NCBI GenBank assembly: GCA_002794785.1
Contig: NBBA01000003.1
Span: forward strand, 2,170,001-2,234,000
Direction of reading: 5' to 3'
Length of the DNA stretch: 64,000 nucleotides
Origin: Coniferiporia sulphurascens
Taxonomy: Eukaryota; Basidiomycota; Agaricomycetes; Hymenochaetales; Hymenochaetaceae
Part shown: one piece after another, positions 30,744 through 42,184 of the stretch
Position numbering within the stretch: position 1 is the first letter of the stretch
Layout of the letters: each line of letters opens with the position of its first letter
Program-made: the position numbers and the translations under genes
Notes under the pieces: generated by a model
Told to the model about the DNA's origin: nothing
Databases searched by the model: none
The model's input: the letters and a program-made list of their open reading frames with translations, nothing else

Positions 30744-33624
30744 AAACATCTGGAACTGGGCCAAGCATGGCCTCGGCAACCGACCCACACCCATCCCATC
30801 GCTGAAACAGCACGATGGTACCTTCACCCAAACGGACGAGGAGAAAGGTGAGCTTTTCTGCGAAACTTTCTTCATGCCCCCCCCACCCCAGGCAGTGGCC
30901 AACACCCTGCTGCCACCACCCCAACCAGCTGCCCTGCCCATACTCCTTGCGGAGCTAATGGGGGCACTGTCCAACACATCCAACTTGTTGGCTCCAGGCC
31001 TCTCAGGAATAGGCTACTGCCCCCTGAAATGGGTGGTGGATGCCTACCCCGACAAGATTCTTACACTTTTCAATGACTGCTTGCGCTTGGGGCACCACCC
31101 TGAATGCTGGCAGGCGGCAAAAGTAGTAATGCTCCGGAAGCCAAACAAGAAGGACCCCTTTTCGCCATGCTCATACTGGCCCATCACCCTCAAGGAGACC
31201 CTAGGGAAACTCCTCGAAAAAATTATCACTAACTGGCTCCAGTACCTCGCAAACATGAGGGACTGGCTGCCACCTAACCAATATGGGGGGCACCAGGGCC
31301 ATTCGGTCTATGACGCTGCCCAACACCTTCTACAGATTGCAGAACGCGCCCACTCAGAGGGCCATGTGTGCTCGGTCCTAGCAGTCGACATACAAGGTTT
31401 CTTCGACTCGGTGCACCCACAGCTCCTCCACTGACAACTACTGGACCTTGGTTGCGCCCCAGACATGGCCGACTGGTGTCTGTCCTTCATGATGGATCAG
31501 CAGGTAGCCATTGCCTTTGATGGCACCACCCTCCCAACCGCCCCTAAACCTGACCTCAGCACCCCCCAGGGATCGCCAGTCTCCCCCATCCTGTCAACTA
31601 TATTCGCAGGGGTGGTCCTCTGGCACTTTCACCAAGCCGGCACCACTGCCCTGGCATATGTAGACGACCACTTACTGATCTGTGTAGGACCCTCTGTAGC
31701 ATCCAACTGCCGCGAGCTAGCACGCACCTACCAACAACTTGACACCCTCTTCGGCACCATCGGTCTCAACATTGAAGCTGCCAAGACAGAGTGTCTCCAC
31801 TTCTGCCCCCCTCAGTGACACACCGGCTACAATGGCTGGGACACTGCCGGCGTACAGGTTGACCCCAACACCCTCATCCGCCCCTCAATCCCACTCTGGT
31901 GGCTGGGGATATGGTGGGACCCAGGCCTCTCCTTCAAGCCCCATGTTGAGTGCATGCGCTCCAAAGGGCTCTCCACCCTCGCCGCACTCCGCATACTAGG
32001 TAACACCCAACGTGGCATATCGGCCCTTCTACTTCGCCACCTATACACCTCCTGTGTTCGCTCCATCCTGTCATGGGGAGCGCCAGTCTGGTACCATGGC
32101 TGCCACCAAAAAACCCTGGTAAACTGCCTGCAGGTGGTACAAAACACAGCCTGCCACTGGATCTTGGGCGTCTTCAAAGGCGCCTCCCCCCATTCCACTA
32201 ATTTTCTCTGCTCCATTCCCCCTCTCTCTTTCTATTTTGAATATATAAAGACAACCCATTCTCTGAGTCTCTGGCGCACCCCGCACTCCGTTGGCTGCAA
32301 ACTTTTTAAAAATGTAACTAATAGACCCTTCTCCCTTTCTCTGCAGGTCCAAGCCCCTCGGGTTCAACAGGTCCCTGCATACACGCATCCCCCATGGACG
32401 GACCCCCTGGCATTCATGAAGGGCCAGGTTCGCTTTACCACCCCCATCACCCTGGTTAGCACTGACACTCGAAGATCATTCATAACAGCCGTGCGCCAAC
32501 TAAGCTCCACCCCCCATGTCCAGGTATTCACAGACGGCTCCTGCATTGACAATAAGTCGGGCTCAGCCATCTGTGCAATGCTGGGCAACACCCAACTCCA
32601 GTCACACCGACTGGAGTCCCCCACCTGTGCCACAGCTACGGACACCAAGGAGTTCTCCCTCGCTACGGCCCCGGGCTGGGTAGCACGCCGTCTCCCAGCT
32701 CAACTGCGCATCACATCGGACATCTTCTTTCTGTCCAATTCGCTGACTGCCCTCCACCTTTTCCAAACTTGGGCCACCGCTCTGGGCGCCCACCTCCTCC
32801 ACATTTGGAAAGTGGGTGTGGAGACTCTGCTAGATTCATTCCCCCAGCTCACCATCCATTTCATATGGTGTCCTGGACACTTGGACATCCCCAGAAATGA
32901 ATGGGCTGACACGGAAGCAAAGCTGGCGACCAAGCTCCCCCCATCTGACCTCAAACCTTCCACCTTTGCCTTGAAAGAGGTCGCCATTCACACCCTCATG
33001 GAATGATGGATGCTCTCACTAGCCTGCCCCCTTGCCTCGACTGCCAATAAATACCTGGCAGTCCATGGCCTACCTTCACGCCGACCACATAAGCTCCTCA
33101 TGCACTCAGTCGACCACCCATGCAGCGAGCTATCTGCAGTAGCTCAGGTCCTCTGCCATGCAGGTCCCTACGGGGGATACTGGCTGAGTTTCAACTCAGC
33201 TTACCAATGCAAGCATGGCCTGATCTCACACTGCAGATGGCACAACCACCCCCCCTGGCCCACACAGTTTACCGCACACATCCTTGGCGGCTGTAGCACC
33301 TTCCATCCGTGGATACGACGTGTGTGGCCACCTTGGGACCCTCTCCCAGTCCACCACTCAGAGTGGGCTGACGAAAACCACCTACCGGTTTTGTGCTGCT
33401 GGCTAAAGCCGATGGGGCACCTTAACTGCCTTTCCGACCATGCCGCAGGTGCCATCCAGCTATTGTTTGCCGCGATGGACCTCGATGGGCACTCCACCAA
33501 CAAGGATATGGACTTGGACCTCCTACGGGACTACATGCGTTGTATGCTTGGACCCTGAACCCAGGACTCGGACCCAGCCCTTTTGGAGCTCTCAGGTACA
33601 CTCCCTCCTTTTCTGCTCAAGTAA
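30744..33624 (+). pseudogene. Mirror copy of L2 ORF2: RT, RNase H, C-terminus
   Basis: Plus-strand pieces: 30874-31434 RT (AKVVMLRKPNKKD, NQYGGHQGHSVYDAAQHL, VDIQGFFDSVHP; one base shorter A-run than the left arm, hence in frame here), 31465-31818 (TPQGSPVSPIL, AYVDDH), 31954-33006 (RT end, RNase H) and 33010-33558 (C-terminus). The stops at 31432, 31816, 33004 and 33556 are shared with the left arm. The A-run near 31220 shows that the left-arm frameshift arose after duplication. Confidence 0.86.
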
Positions 33625-33945
33625 AGCCTGCCTTTCAGTATCCCCCATGATACGTCCTGGCTGGCACTCTCACCCTCCCTTTCCACTTCTAAGCTTCCTA
33701 CTTTAACCTGCCCTCAACCGCCTGGTTTGTTCATAGCGATATGTATCCCTCCCTCTCTCAGTCTCATCACCAAATAGGGGCTCTTCACACATTGGCACCC
33801 CTCAGGGAGCAGAGCCCCCACCCAGTTTTGTGCGATGCACAATGATGGGTGCCTCCGTGGTTATGTAGTTAGGGCCCCCCCTTTGGGGGGGCAGCTTGTA
33901 ATTATGTAATACTGCAGGAATAATTTTAAAAAAAAAAAAAAAAAA
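33625..33945 (+). other. 3' UTR, hairpin II and tail at the L3 right end
   Basis: A-type UTR with hairpin II around 33871-33891 (C-run, TTTG, G-run), then TACTGCAGGAATAAT, TTTT and an A-run to 33945. The last bases and the following CTGCACCAACTGCA belong to L3, while the UTR upstream matches L2. The switch point between the two is hidden in their shared sequence. Confidence 0.78.
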
Positions 33946-35748
33946 CTGCACCAACTGCAGAGGCGACCACCCCACCACCCTCCTGTCCTGCCCCAAGAAG
34001 AAGCGATACCGCCAAATCCTGGAGGCCTTTGGGGATGAGCCCACCCTCGAACAGATGGAGGAATCATGATTGGAGACATCTCCATCATGCAGTGGAATGC
34101 CACCTGCTCACTCATGGCGATAAATTCCCTGATTCCGCTCCTCACTGACTCCCCTTCACCACCACACCTTATTCTTATTCAGGAACCACCCTGGTACCAA
34201 ATAGGCCTGCAACCATCCCTCACCTACCCAACTGGTACACCAGTGCTCAATGTCCCCAACATCCCAGGCTACACACTGGTCCTACCCCCCAACACACACC
34301 CTCGGGTAGTCACTTATGTGGCACACTCCCTCCCCCCAACTTCATGGTCAGTGCTCAGAACAGCCTCACATGGCACTGACATCCTCACTGTGGAAATCCG
34401 ATCCTCCCTCACAATCCGGGTGTGCAACTACTACGGCATGTCACCCCCGGACCGGACCGGGGCCACCCCCCAATACCCAGGTGAGCTCTTTCTTTTCTCA
34501 CTCCCCTTGGCAATAGCCACTACCCTCCTTGTGGCGGGCGACTTCAACCGTCGCCACCCCACATGGTCCGAACTCCCCGCCTCACGGACAGAGGAACTGA
34601 GGGCCCAACCCCTTGACGACTTTTTCCGTGGGCACGGCCTAGCACCTGCCCACTTACCGGACTCGGACTCAAGGCCTGACGGCAACCGCCTTAGGTGCCC
34701 CATAGACATGATCTGGGCCCCCCCCTCTGTTAACCCTGACACCATTTTGGATTTGGCAACCTCCAACCTCTCCCCACTGTCAGACCATGCAATCCTACGC
34801 TGGTCAATCCCCTTTCGGCCCCCACCTCCGGTCCTCAAGACCCGCAGGCTCACACCAGTGGACAAAGAGGAGTGGACCAACATCGCCTTCCCTCTACTGG
34901 ACCTCGCCTTCAACCTCCCGGTCGGTGACACCCTCACCCTGGACAACAAGGCCGAAGCCGTGGTGACAGCCATGGTGATGGCCCTCGAGCCCTTCACCCG
35001 CCTCTCGAAACCGTCGAAAACGGAGGTCCCTTGGTGGACGCCAACATGCAAAAACCTACTGACCAACATCACGATGGCTACCTCCCCCCTCCAATGAGTG
35101 TCAGCAAGACGCACTTTCAAGTGCGGAGTGCACACAGCCAAACAACAGTTTTACGCTGACCAGGCGGCCGAAGCGGATGCCTCCAACATCTGGACCTGGG
35201 CCAAAAGGGGCCTAGGCACCCACCCTACACCCATCCTGTCCCTCAGAAAGCAGGATGGCACCTTCACCCAGTCAGACGATGAGAAAGGTGAGTTATTTTG
35301 GGAAACTTTCTTCAGTCCTCCCCCCCCCATGCAAGCGGACCCAAACCCGCCACCACCACCCCAACCAGCTGCCCCACCGATACTCCTCAGCGAGCTTATG
35401 GGGGCACTGGCCGATACCTCCAACTTGTCAGCTCCGGGCCTCTCGGGAATAGGCTATTGCCCCCTGAAATGGGTGGTGGAAGCCTACCCTGATGAGATTC
35501 TAATGCTTTTCAATGACTGTCTCCGCTTGGGGCACCACCCCAAACGTTGGCGGGCAGCAAAAGTGGTTATGCTCTGGAAGCCAAACAAGAAGGACCCTTT
35601 CTCACCGCATTCATACAGGCCCATCACCCTTGAGGAGACCCTAGGGAAGCTTCTCGAAAAGATAATAGCTAACAGGCTCCAGTTCCTCACCAACAAGCGG
35701 GACTGGCTGCCACCTAACCAGTATGGGGGGTGTCAAGGACATTCAGTC
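33946..35748 (+). mobile_element. A LINE H, piece 2: end of ORF1, EN, first half of RT
   Basis: Begins with the target duplication CTGCACCAACTGCA and completes ORF1 (RGDHPTTLLSCPKKK to MEES, stop TGA 34067-34069). ORF2 starts at ATG 34066. It ends at GGACATTCAGTC (35737-35748), which is repeated at 42185-42196 behind L4. Confidence 0.88.
34066..35748 (+). pseudogene. H ORF2, EN and RT N-terminal part
   Basis: MIGDISIMQWNATCSL, LIQEPPWYQIGLQPSL, CNYYGMSPPDR, VAGDFNRRHPTWSE, CPIDMIW and SDHAILRWSIPF, then the linker (ADASNIWTWAKRGLG) and RT (AKVVMLWKPNKKD, SYRPITLEETLGKLLEK, NQYGGCQGHSV). A single stop, TGA 35095, interrupts an otherwise continuous frame. It lies in an arginine context. Continues in frame at 42185 with GHSVYDTAQHLLQ. 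Confidence 0.87.
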
Positions 35749-35813
35749 CGTTTCTCATCCTTCTTGACCAGTAACCACCACCATCGACTAGTGTGGGCAG
35801 CTAAAACTCCCCC

Positions 35814-37835
35814 ATGTCGAACCCCAGTGGATACAGGAATGCTCTATGCTCGACTCGACCACCCCTCCCACCTCCCTCATCGGCCAGCACTGATGCCAAC
35901 AGGGCCGCCAGGGCCGCCGCCAACTGGGTGGCCGCTGGCAACATAGCTGCCGCTTTGCACGGTATGACCCCCACCCCCGCCCAAATCGACCCAGGCCTAC
36001 CAGCGTCGTCCCCAGACGCGCTCCATCTCGCCCCATCCCCCGTCATTGGAGTCTTGAACACGGAGTTCACCCATATGTTTGAGCATGTCAGCCGCCCCCC
36101 CTCTGAAGGCTCCAACCCCCCGGCCAGCTCCAACGAGCAGGGCGAAATGGAAGACATCCTCGAGAACCCACACACACCCTCGCCACCACTCACCAATAAG
36201 AGGTCATCCGAAAACCTGTCCCCGCACACCCCCCGACCCCGCCCCCGAGCTCAGTTCGAACCGCACATGTCAGGTTTCATGTACGCCATTTCCCGAGCAC
36301 TAGAGGACTTCGACAGGAAGACCCATTGCTACAATCCCGAAGAGATTGACTGAGCAGCGGCTAAGTTTGTGGGCGACCTCCTTTGGAACGTCCAACGAAC
36401 CATCACCGGTGTTTTGAGGGACAAGAAGGACCCCCAACACATCATCTCATGCAACATTGAGATGGCCTACAACATTGCAAGGGGGGGGGCAGAAGCCACC
36501 CTGCCAGTGCCCTTCGCCCCGGCTCGCCCCCAACAAAGGACCCCGAACACTGTCACCCAACCCTCTGCCCTTACCAGGACCCCCGGAACCGCTAATGTGT
36601 CACCAGATGTGGCTGTGCTGACTAATATTGTCAAACAGCTGTCCACAGAGGTTGCCTCCATCTCCCGACAGGTCTCAACCCTGGTCAACCGGCCCACACC
36701 CCAGGCCCCCCAGGCCCCCACCACCACCACCACCCAGGCTTCCATCACAGTGGCACCAACATCCTATGCCCAGGTGGCGGCAGCCCCAGCCCCACCTACA
36801 GCTGCCAACCCCAACCCTGCCGCTCCGACCCCGGGTACCACCTTCACAATGGTAACTCACAAAAAGAAGAAAAAGCAATGCCAGGTCCTGCCCCCACCCC
36901 TGGTCTATGCCAAGGACCCAACCCTGGTCCTCATCCCAGTCATCATCCCCAAGACTGAGCTGCAGCTCCCAGCTATGCGCCTCACAGCCACAGCATGTGA
37001 GTTCTTCTCCTCCCTACCCACTGCTGACCGGGTCATGGTTCTCGCATCCTCCTTCAATGTGAAGGGGAACCTTGTGACCTCTTTCGCCAAGTGACCCGCC
37101 TCTGCCTCTCCTGCTACCGACACGATCATTGATTGCCACTCAGTGGTGTTTGTGGCCCATATGCGTGACAGGTGTTTATCCATGACGGCCGACCAAATCT
37201 CTGCCCAGTTCACCCTCACCCCCATCCGTGTCTGCCCCTGGTCCTCCCTCCACATCTCCATGGTGCCATGTGTGGACTATCTCTTTGGCCAGAACAGCCA
37301 CACCATATCCCCAAAGGCCCTCATGGCCGAAATCCGGAACAATCTGGCACTCCACCCCCTCGACTTCATTGTTGACCCCCACTTTGCCGCCACGGAGGAT
37401 CACCTCCCGACCCTCCAGAAGTGCCCCATGGCATTCTCCTTCTCCAACCCAGATGGCTCAATCCGTGCGCAACTCCTAAAGTGCCCACAAGTTTGGCTGT
37501 TTGGCTCTGCCCTATCCCTCTCGGTCCCACCCTATTGCCCCAGCCTCACCCAATGTGAGCGCTGTCAGGGCCTAGGCCATGGGACGAAAGGCTGCCACGC
37601 CCAGCCCTGCTGCGCGGACTGCGGAGGGGGACACTTATCCCACAACCACCGTAAGTCCTGTGCATCCTGCGCCTCTGAAGCCATCAAGGGCGACCAGTGC
37701 CCTCACCCTTGCTACTGCATGAACTGCAAAGGTGACCACCCCACCACCCTCCCTCAATGCCCCAAGAAATGGCGATTCTGCCAGATCCTAGAGGCAGTTG
37801 AGGGACCTGAAGACAAAACAATGGAGGACCAATGA
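35814..37835 (+). pseudogene. L4 ORF1, two stops
   Basis: Starts MSNPSGYRNALCSTR at 35814. Shows SYAQVAAAPAPPT, THKKKKKQCQVLPP, YAKDPTLVLIP, SSFNVKGNLVTSFAK, DYLFGQNSHTISPKALMAE, CERCQGLGHGTKGC and CPHPCYCMNCKGDHP and ends MEDQ. Stops at 36351 (after EEID) and 37092 (after SFAK) divide it into three parts in one frame. Its TGA overlaps the ORF2 ATG at 37832-37835. Confidence 0.86.
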
Positions 37836-40800
37836 ATAGAGACATCTCTATTCTTCAGTGGAATGCCACCCGCTCTCTAGCCACGGTCCATTCCCTTATT
37901 CTGATCCTTACCACTGACCCATCCCCACCCACTATCCTCTTGATCCAGGAACCGCCCTGGTACCAGATAGGCCTCCAGCCCTCACTTACCAACCCGGCTG
38001 GCATGCCAGTACTCAATGTCCCATCCCTCCCTGGCTACATAGCCATGCTTCCCCCAGCCACCCAGCCAAGGGTAGTCACATACGTATCCTGGACCATCCC
38101 ATCCACCACCTGGTCTGTCCTGGACCATCCCATCCACCACCTGGTCTGTCCTGGGCGCCACATCCTCCAGCACCGACGTTCTCACCATCGAAATCCATTC
38201 CCAACGGATGATCCACCTCTGCAACTTTTACGGTATGCATGCACCAGACTGCACCACTGCCACCCCCCTCTACCCCGGTGAGTCTTTCCTCTTTAAAATC
38301 CCACCGGCTCTGGCCTCCACTCTACTGGTGGCAGGCAACTTTAATCGTCACCACCACTTGTGGTCTGAACTCCTCGCTTCACGGCAGGAGGACTTGAGAG
38401 CACAACCTCTTGATGACTTCTTCCGGGAGCACAGCCTCACGCCAGCCCACCTACCAGACTCTGACTCTAGGCCCATCAACAATCGTCATCGGTGCCCAAT
38501 TGACATGATCTGGTCCCCCCCCGCGATAAACCCAGACCCAATTCTAGATTCAGGCACATCAACCACCTCCACCCTGTCCGACCATGCCATCCTATGCTGG
38601 TCCTTGCCGTCCCGGCCCCCACCTCCTACAGTCAAAACCCGCCGGCTCACACCAGCAGACAAGGAGGAATGGACTGACATAGCCTTCCCACTACTCAAAG
38701 CCGCCTTCCTACAACAAGCAGATGACACCTTCACCCTCAATACCAAAGCGAAGGCCATAGTCGACTCCATGACCGTGGCCCTCGCCCCCTTCACCAGAAT
38801 CAGTAAGCCGTCAAAAATGGAGGTCCCATGGTGGACCCCAACCTGCAAATCGCTCCTCCAGGCAATAGCAGTGGCCCCCACCCCCCTTCAATGGTCAGCA
38901 GCCTGTCGCGCATTCAAGCGAGGCATCTGGGTGGCAAAGCGAAATTTTTATGCCGAGCAGGCAGACCAAGCAGATGCCTCCAACATCTGGAGCTGGGCCA
39001 AACAAGGCCTTGGCAACCATCCCACCCCAGTCCCCTCACTCAAAAAATGCGACAGCTCCTTCACTCAATCGGACAATGAGAAAGGTGAGCTCTTCCACAC
39101 CACCTTCTTCATGCCCCCACCACCCCAACAAGCAGCCGACATGCCGCCCCCCCCTCCCCAACCAGCTGCCTGCCCATCCTCCTTACAGAGCTCATGGGGG
39201 CACTGTCCGACACCTCCAACTTGTCGGCCCCGGGCCTCTCAGGGATCGGATACTGCCCTCTCAAATGGGTAGTAGATGCTTACCCCAAAGAGATCCTCGC
39301 CCTTTTCAATGACTGTCTGTGCATGGGGCACCACCCCAAGTGCTGGCGGGTGGCAAAAGTGGTGATGCTCAGGAAGCCAAATAAGAAGGACCCCTTTTCG
39401 CCACACTCATACCAGCCCATTACCCTCGAGGAGACCTTAGGGAAACTCCTCGAGAAAATCATAGCTAACAGGCTCCAGTTCCTTGCTAACACAAGAGAGT
39501 GGCTGCCACCTAACCAATACAGGGGGTGTCAAGGACATTCCATCTACAATGCCGCCCAACACCTCTTACAGATTGCGGAGCGCACCCATGCTGAGGGCCG
39601 TGTATGTTCGGTCCTAGCAGTTGACATACAAGGCTTCTTCGACTCGGTCCACCTGCAACTCCTTCACCACCAACTACTGGACCTCCACTGTCCGCCTGAC
39701 ATGGCAGACTGGTGTCTGTCCTTCATGACGGACCAGCAGGTAGCCATTGCTTTTGATGGCACCACCTTCCCAACAGCCCAGAAACCCAACCTCGGCACCC
39801 CTCAAGGGTCGCTGGTGTCCCCGATCCTCTCAACCATATTCGCGGGCGTGGTCCTCTGGAAATTCCACCAAACCAGTACCACCGCCCTTGCATATGTCAA
39901 CGACCACCTCCTAGTGTGCATCGGACCCAGCATGGCATCCAACTGCCAGCAATTGTCTAATGCCTACCACCAACTCAATGCCCACTTCGGCACCATCAGT
40001 CTCAACATCAAAGCTGCCAAAATGGAGTGCCAACACTTTCACCCACCCTGACACCACTCAGCCACATACACCGACTGGGACACCGCCAGAGTCTGGGTTG
40101 CCCCCACCATGCTAATCCGACCCTCTATCCCACTTCACTGGCTGGGAATATGGTGGGACCCCACCCTCACTTTCAAGGCTCACGTAGAGCGCATGCGCTC
40201 CAAGGGCCTCTCCATGCTTGCCACCCTCCGCATTCTCAGTAACATGGAACGTGGAATTTCGGCCCTCCTCCTCCATTGACTGTACACCACCTGCGTCTGC
40301 TCCATTCTTACATGGGGCGCCCCGGTTTGGTATCATGGCCGGTGCCAAAAAACTCTAGTGAGCCACCTACAAGCTGTGCAAAACACAGCATGTAGATGGA
40401 TTCTGGGCGTCTACAAAGGTGCCTCCCCCTTCTCCACAAATTTTCTTTGTTCCCTTCCCCCTCTTTCTTACTATTTTGAATATGCTAAGACTCTCCATTC
40501 TCTTTGCCTCTGGCATACCCCGCACTCCGTTGGTAGAAAATGATACTATAAAACTGTAACTAACCATCCCTTTTCCACTTCTCTGCAGGCCTGGGTTCCT
40601 CGGGTACAACTGGTCCCTGCATACACTCATCCCCCATGGATGGATCCTCTGGCATTTACAAATGGTTGAGTCTCATTTGCCACTCCTATCACTCCGGTCA
40701 GCGAAGATACCTGCAAGGAATTTGTGGCCACCACACACTCCCTGAGCACCCTCCCCCACCTCCAGATTTTCACCGATGGCTCCTGCATCAGCTCAAAGTC

Positions 40801-41870
40801 TGGCTCAGCTGTCTGCACCATGGAAGGCCTGACCCACCTCAAGTCATGCCGACTAGCCTCCCCCACCTGTGCTACAGCTACAGATGCGGAAATCTTTTCT
40901 CTCACCTCCACACCAAGCTGGGCAGCACACCACCTATGGGAGCTCCTGCCTGTCGCATCCGACATCTTTTTTCTGTTGGATTTGCTGACGGCACTCCACC
41001 TGATCTGCACATGGGCGCCAGTTCCAGGCGCACATCTCCTACACCAATGGAAGGCAGGGGTCCAGACTCTCTTGGACTCATACCCGGCTCTCTCCATTCA
41101 CTTTGTCTGGTGTCCGGGTCACTCCGACATCCCAGGGAATGAATGGGCTGACCATGAGGCAAAGTTTGCAACAAATCTCCCCCCGTCTCCCCTCACACCC
41201 TCCATTTCTGTGTTGAAAGAGACCGCCGTCAACACCCTCATGGAGCAATGGACCCTCTCTCTCGCCCACCCCCTCACCTCAACAGCCGACAAATACTTAG
41301 CTGTCAGCGGCACCCCTTCTCACCATCCCCAAAAGCTCATGACACAGTCGGTCGACCACCCCCACCAGGAGCTCTCTGCAGTCGCCCAGGTTCTATGCCA
41401 TGCCGGTCCCTACGGGGGTTACTGGCTGAGCTTTGACTCAGCCTACTGACACAGGCACGGCCTGATCTCGCACTGCCAATGGCATAACCACCCCCCCTGG
41501 CCAGCCCAGTCGACCACCCATGTCTTGGGTGGATGTCGCACTTTCCGACCCTGGATCTGCAAGGTCTGGCCCCCCTGTGACCCACTTCCAACCCACCATG
41601 CTGAGTGGGCCAATGAAAACCACCTTCAGATTTTGTGCCGCTGGCTTAAGCTGACAGGGCACCTCAACCGCTTCTCTGACTGCACCTCAGCCGCCATCCG
41701 CCTGGCTTTCGCCATGATGGAACTTGAGGGGCACCTGACCGACAAAGATATGGACTTGGACCTCCTCTAGGAATACATGAGTTGTATGCTTGGACCCTGT
41801 ACTCAGGACCCAGACCCGGCTCTATTGGAGCTTTCAGGTGCGCTTCCTCCCTTTCCCTCTGATCTATGAC
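37832..41870 (+). pseudogene. L4 ORF2: EN, RT, RNase H, broken
   Basis: EN: MNRDISILQWNATRSL, LIQEPPWYQIGLQ, then a 31-bp tandem duplication (38090-38120, 38121-38151) that shifts the frame. EN resumes in 38208-39272 (CNFYGMHAPDC, VAGNFNRHHHLW, CPIDMIW). RT 39194-40051 (AKVVMLRKPNKKD, VDIQGFFDSVH, LGTPQGSLVSPIL, ALAYVNDHLL; YVDD is YVND, fitting GTCGAC to GTCAAC). RT end 40358-40543. RNase H 40724-41449 (FTDGSCISSKSGS, AEIFSLT, LLDLLTALH, PGHSDIPGNEWAD). The C-terminus follows to the LSGALPPFPSDL end near 41870. Stops include 40048, 40278 and 41447. Confidence 0.84.
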
Positions 41871-42183
41871 TGCCTTTCGGACTCTCCCGCATATGTCCTG
41901 GCCAGCGCGCTTGTCATCCCTTTCCAATTCTAAGCTACCCCCTTTTGCCTGATGTCGTCCGTTTGGCTTGGCCGTAGTGACACATATTCCTTCCTCTTTC
42001 CAAGTACTTACTAATAGGGGCCCTCCCCACTCTGGCTCCCCCTGGGGAGCAGGGCCCCCGCCCAGTTTCGTGCATTGTGCAATGATGGGCGCCTCTGTTG
42101 TTAGGTAGTTAGGGCCCCCCCTTCAGGGGGGGCAGCTTGTAATTATGTAATACTGCAGGAATAATTAAAATTAAAATTAAAAA
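41871..42183 (+). other. L4 3' UTR with two hairpins and tail
   Basis: Hairpin I at 42035-42050 (GCTCCCC, CT, GGGGAGC). Hairpin II around 42114-42134 (C-run, TTCA, G-run). Then AGCTTGTAATTATGTAATAC, TGCAGGAATAAT and a tail of TTAAAA repeats. The mirror copy is in L4'. Confidence 0.8.
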
Positions 42184-42184
42184 G

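Larger units (their letters stand above)
27159..33924. repeat. Palindrome 1, right arm (6.77 kb)
   Basis: Inverted copy of 17116-23882. Contents in order: NA1 3' UTR, minus-strand L3 start, minus-strand H piece 1, minus-strand K with solo LTR, plus-strand L2 copy. The inner end coincides with the point where the NA body joins the LINE-type 3' UTR. At the outer end, the L2 copy continues into an AATAATTTT-A tail and the right target duplication of L3, instead of the (AAT)n tail seen on the left. Confidence 0.93.
23250..33945 (+). mobile_element. A LINE L3 insertion, rearranged to contain palindrome 1 and NA1
   Basis: The 5' end CATCCTTCTTG is at 23250 and the 3' tail (AATAATTTT then A-run) ends at 33945. 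The 14-bp duplication CTGCACCAACTGCA (23236-23249, 33946-33959) shows that everything between entered, or grew, as one insertion in H. Inside are the L3 ORF1 start (23300-23566), an inverted 3' UTR, the rest of L3 on the minus strand, NA1, and an inverted copy of H piece 1, K, LTR and L2. Confidence 0.87.
35756..42176. repeat. Palindrome 2, left arm
   Basis: Pairs with 45148-51568 (positions sum to 87324 along the whole length, so no net indel). All corresponding frames translate identically, including inactivating stops and a 31-bp tandem duplication. The outer end is exactly the LINE 5' end and the inner end lies within the tail, four T/A-rich units in. Spacer 42177-45147. Confidence 0.92.
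35756..42183 (+). mobile_element. Full-length A LINE L4 (6.43 kb)
   Basis: 5' end CATCCTTCTTGACCAGTAACC at 35756 and 3' end in a tail of TTAAAA units at 42161-42183. It is flanked by GGACATTCAGTC at 35737-35748 and 42185-42196. Seven extra bases, CGTTTCT (35749-35755), lie between the left duplication and the 5' end. The host H frame is restored when L4 is removed. It is the left arm of palindrome 2. Confidence 0.9.

Noticed and set aside
17116..33924. Palindrome as a sequencing hairpin artefact
   Set aside because: The arms have a 3.3 kb spacer, differ by a base and a residue, end at LINE landmarks, and the L3 target duplication brackets the structure. Still worth confirming with long reads.
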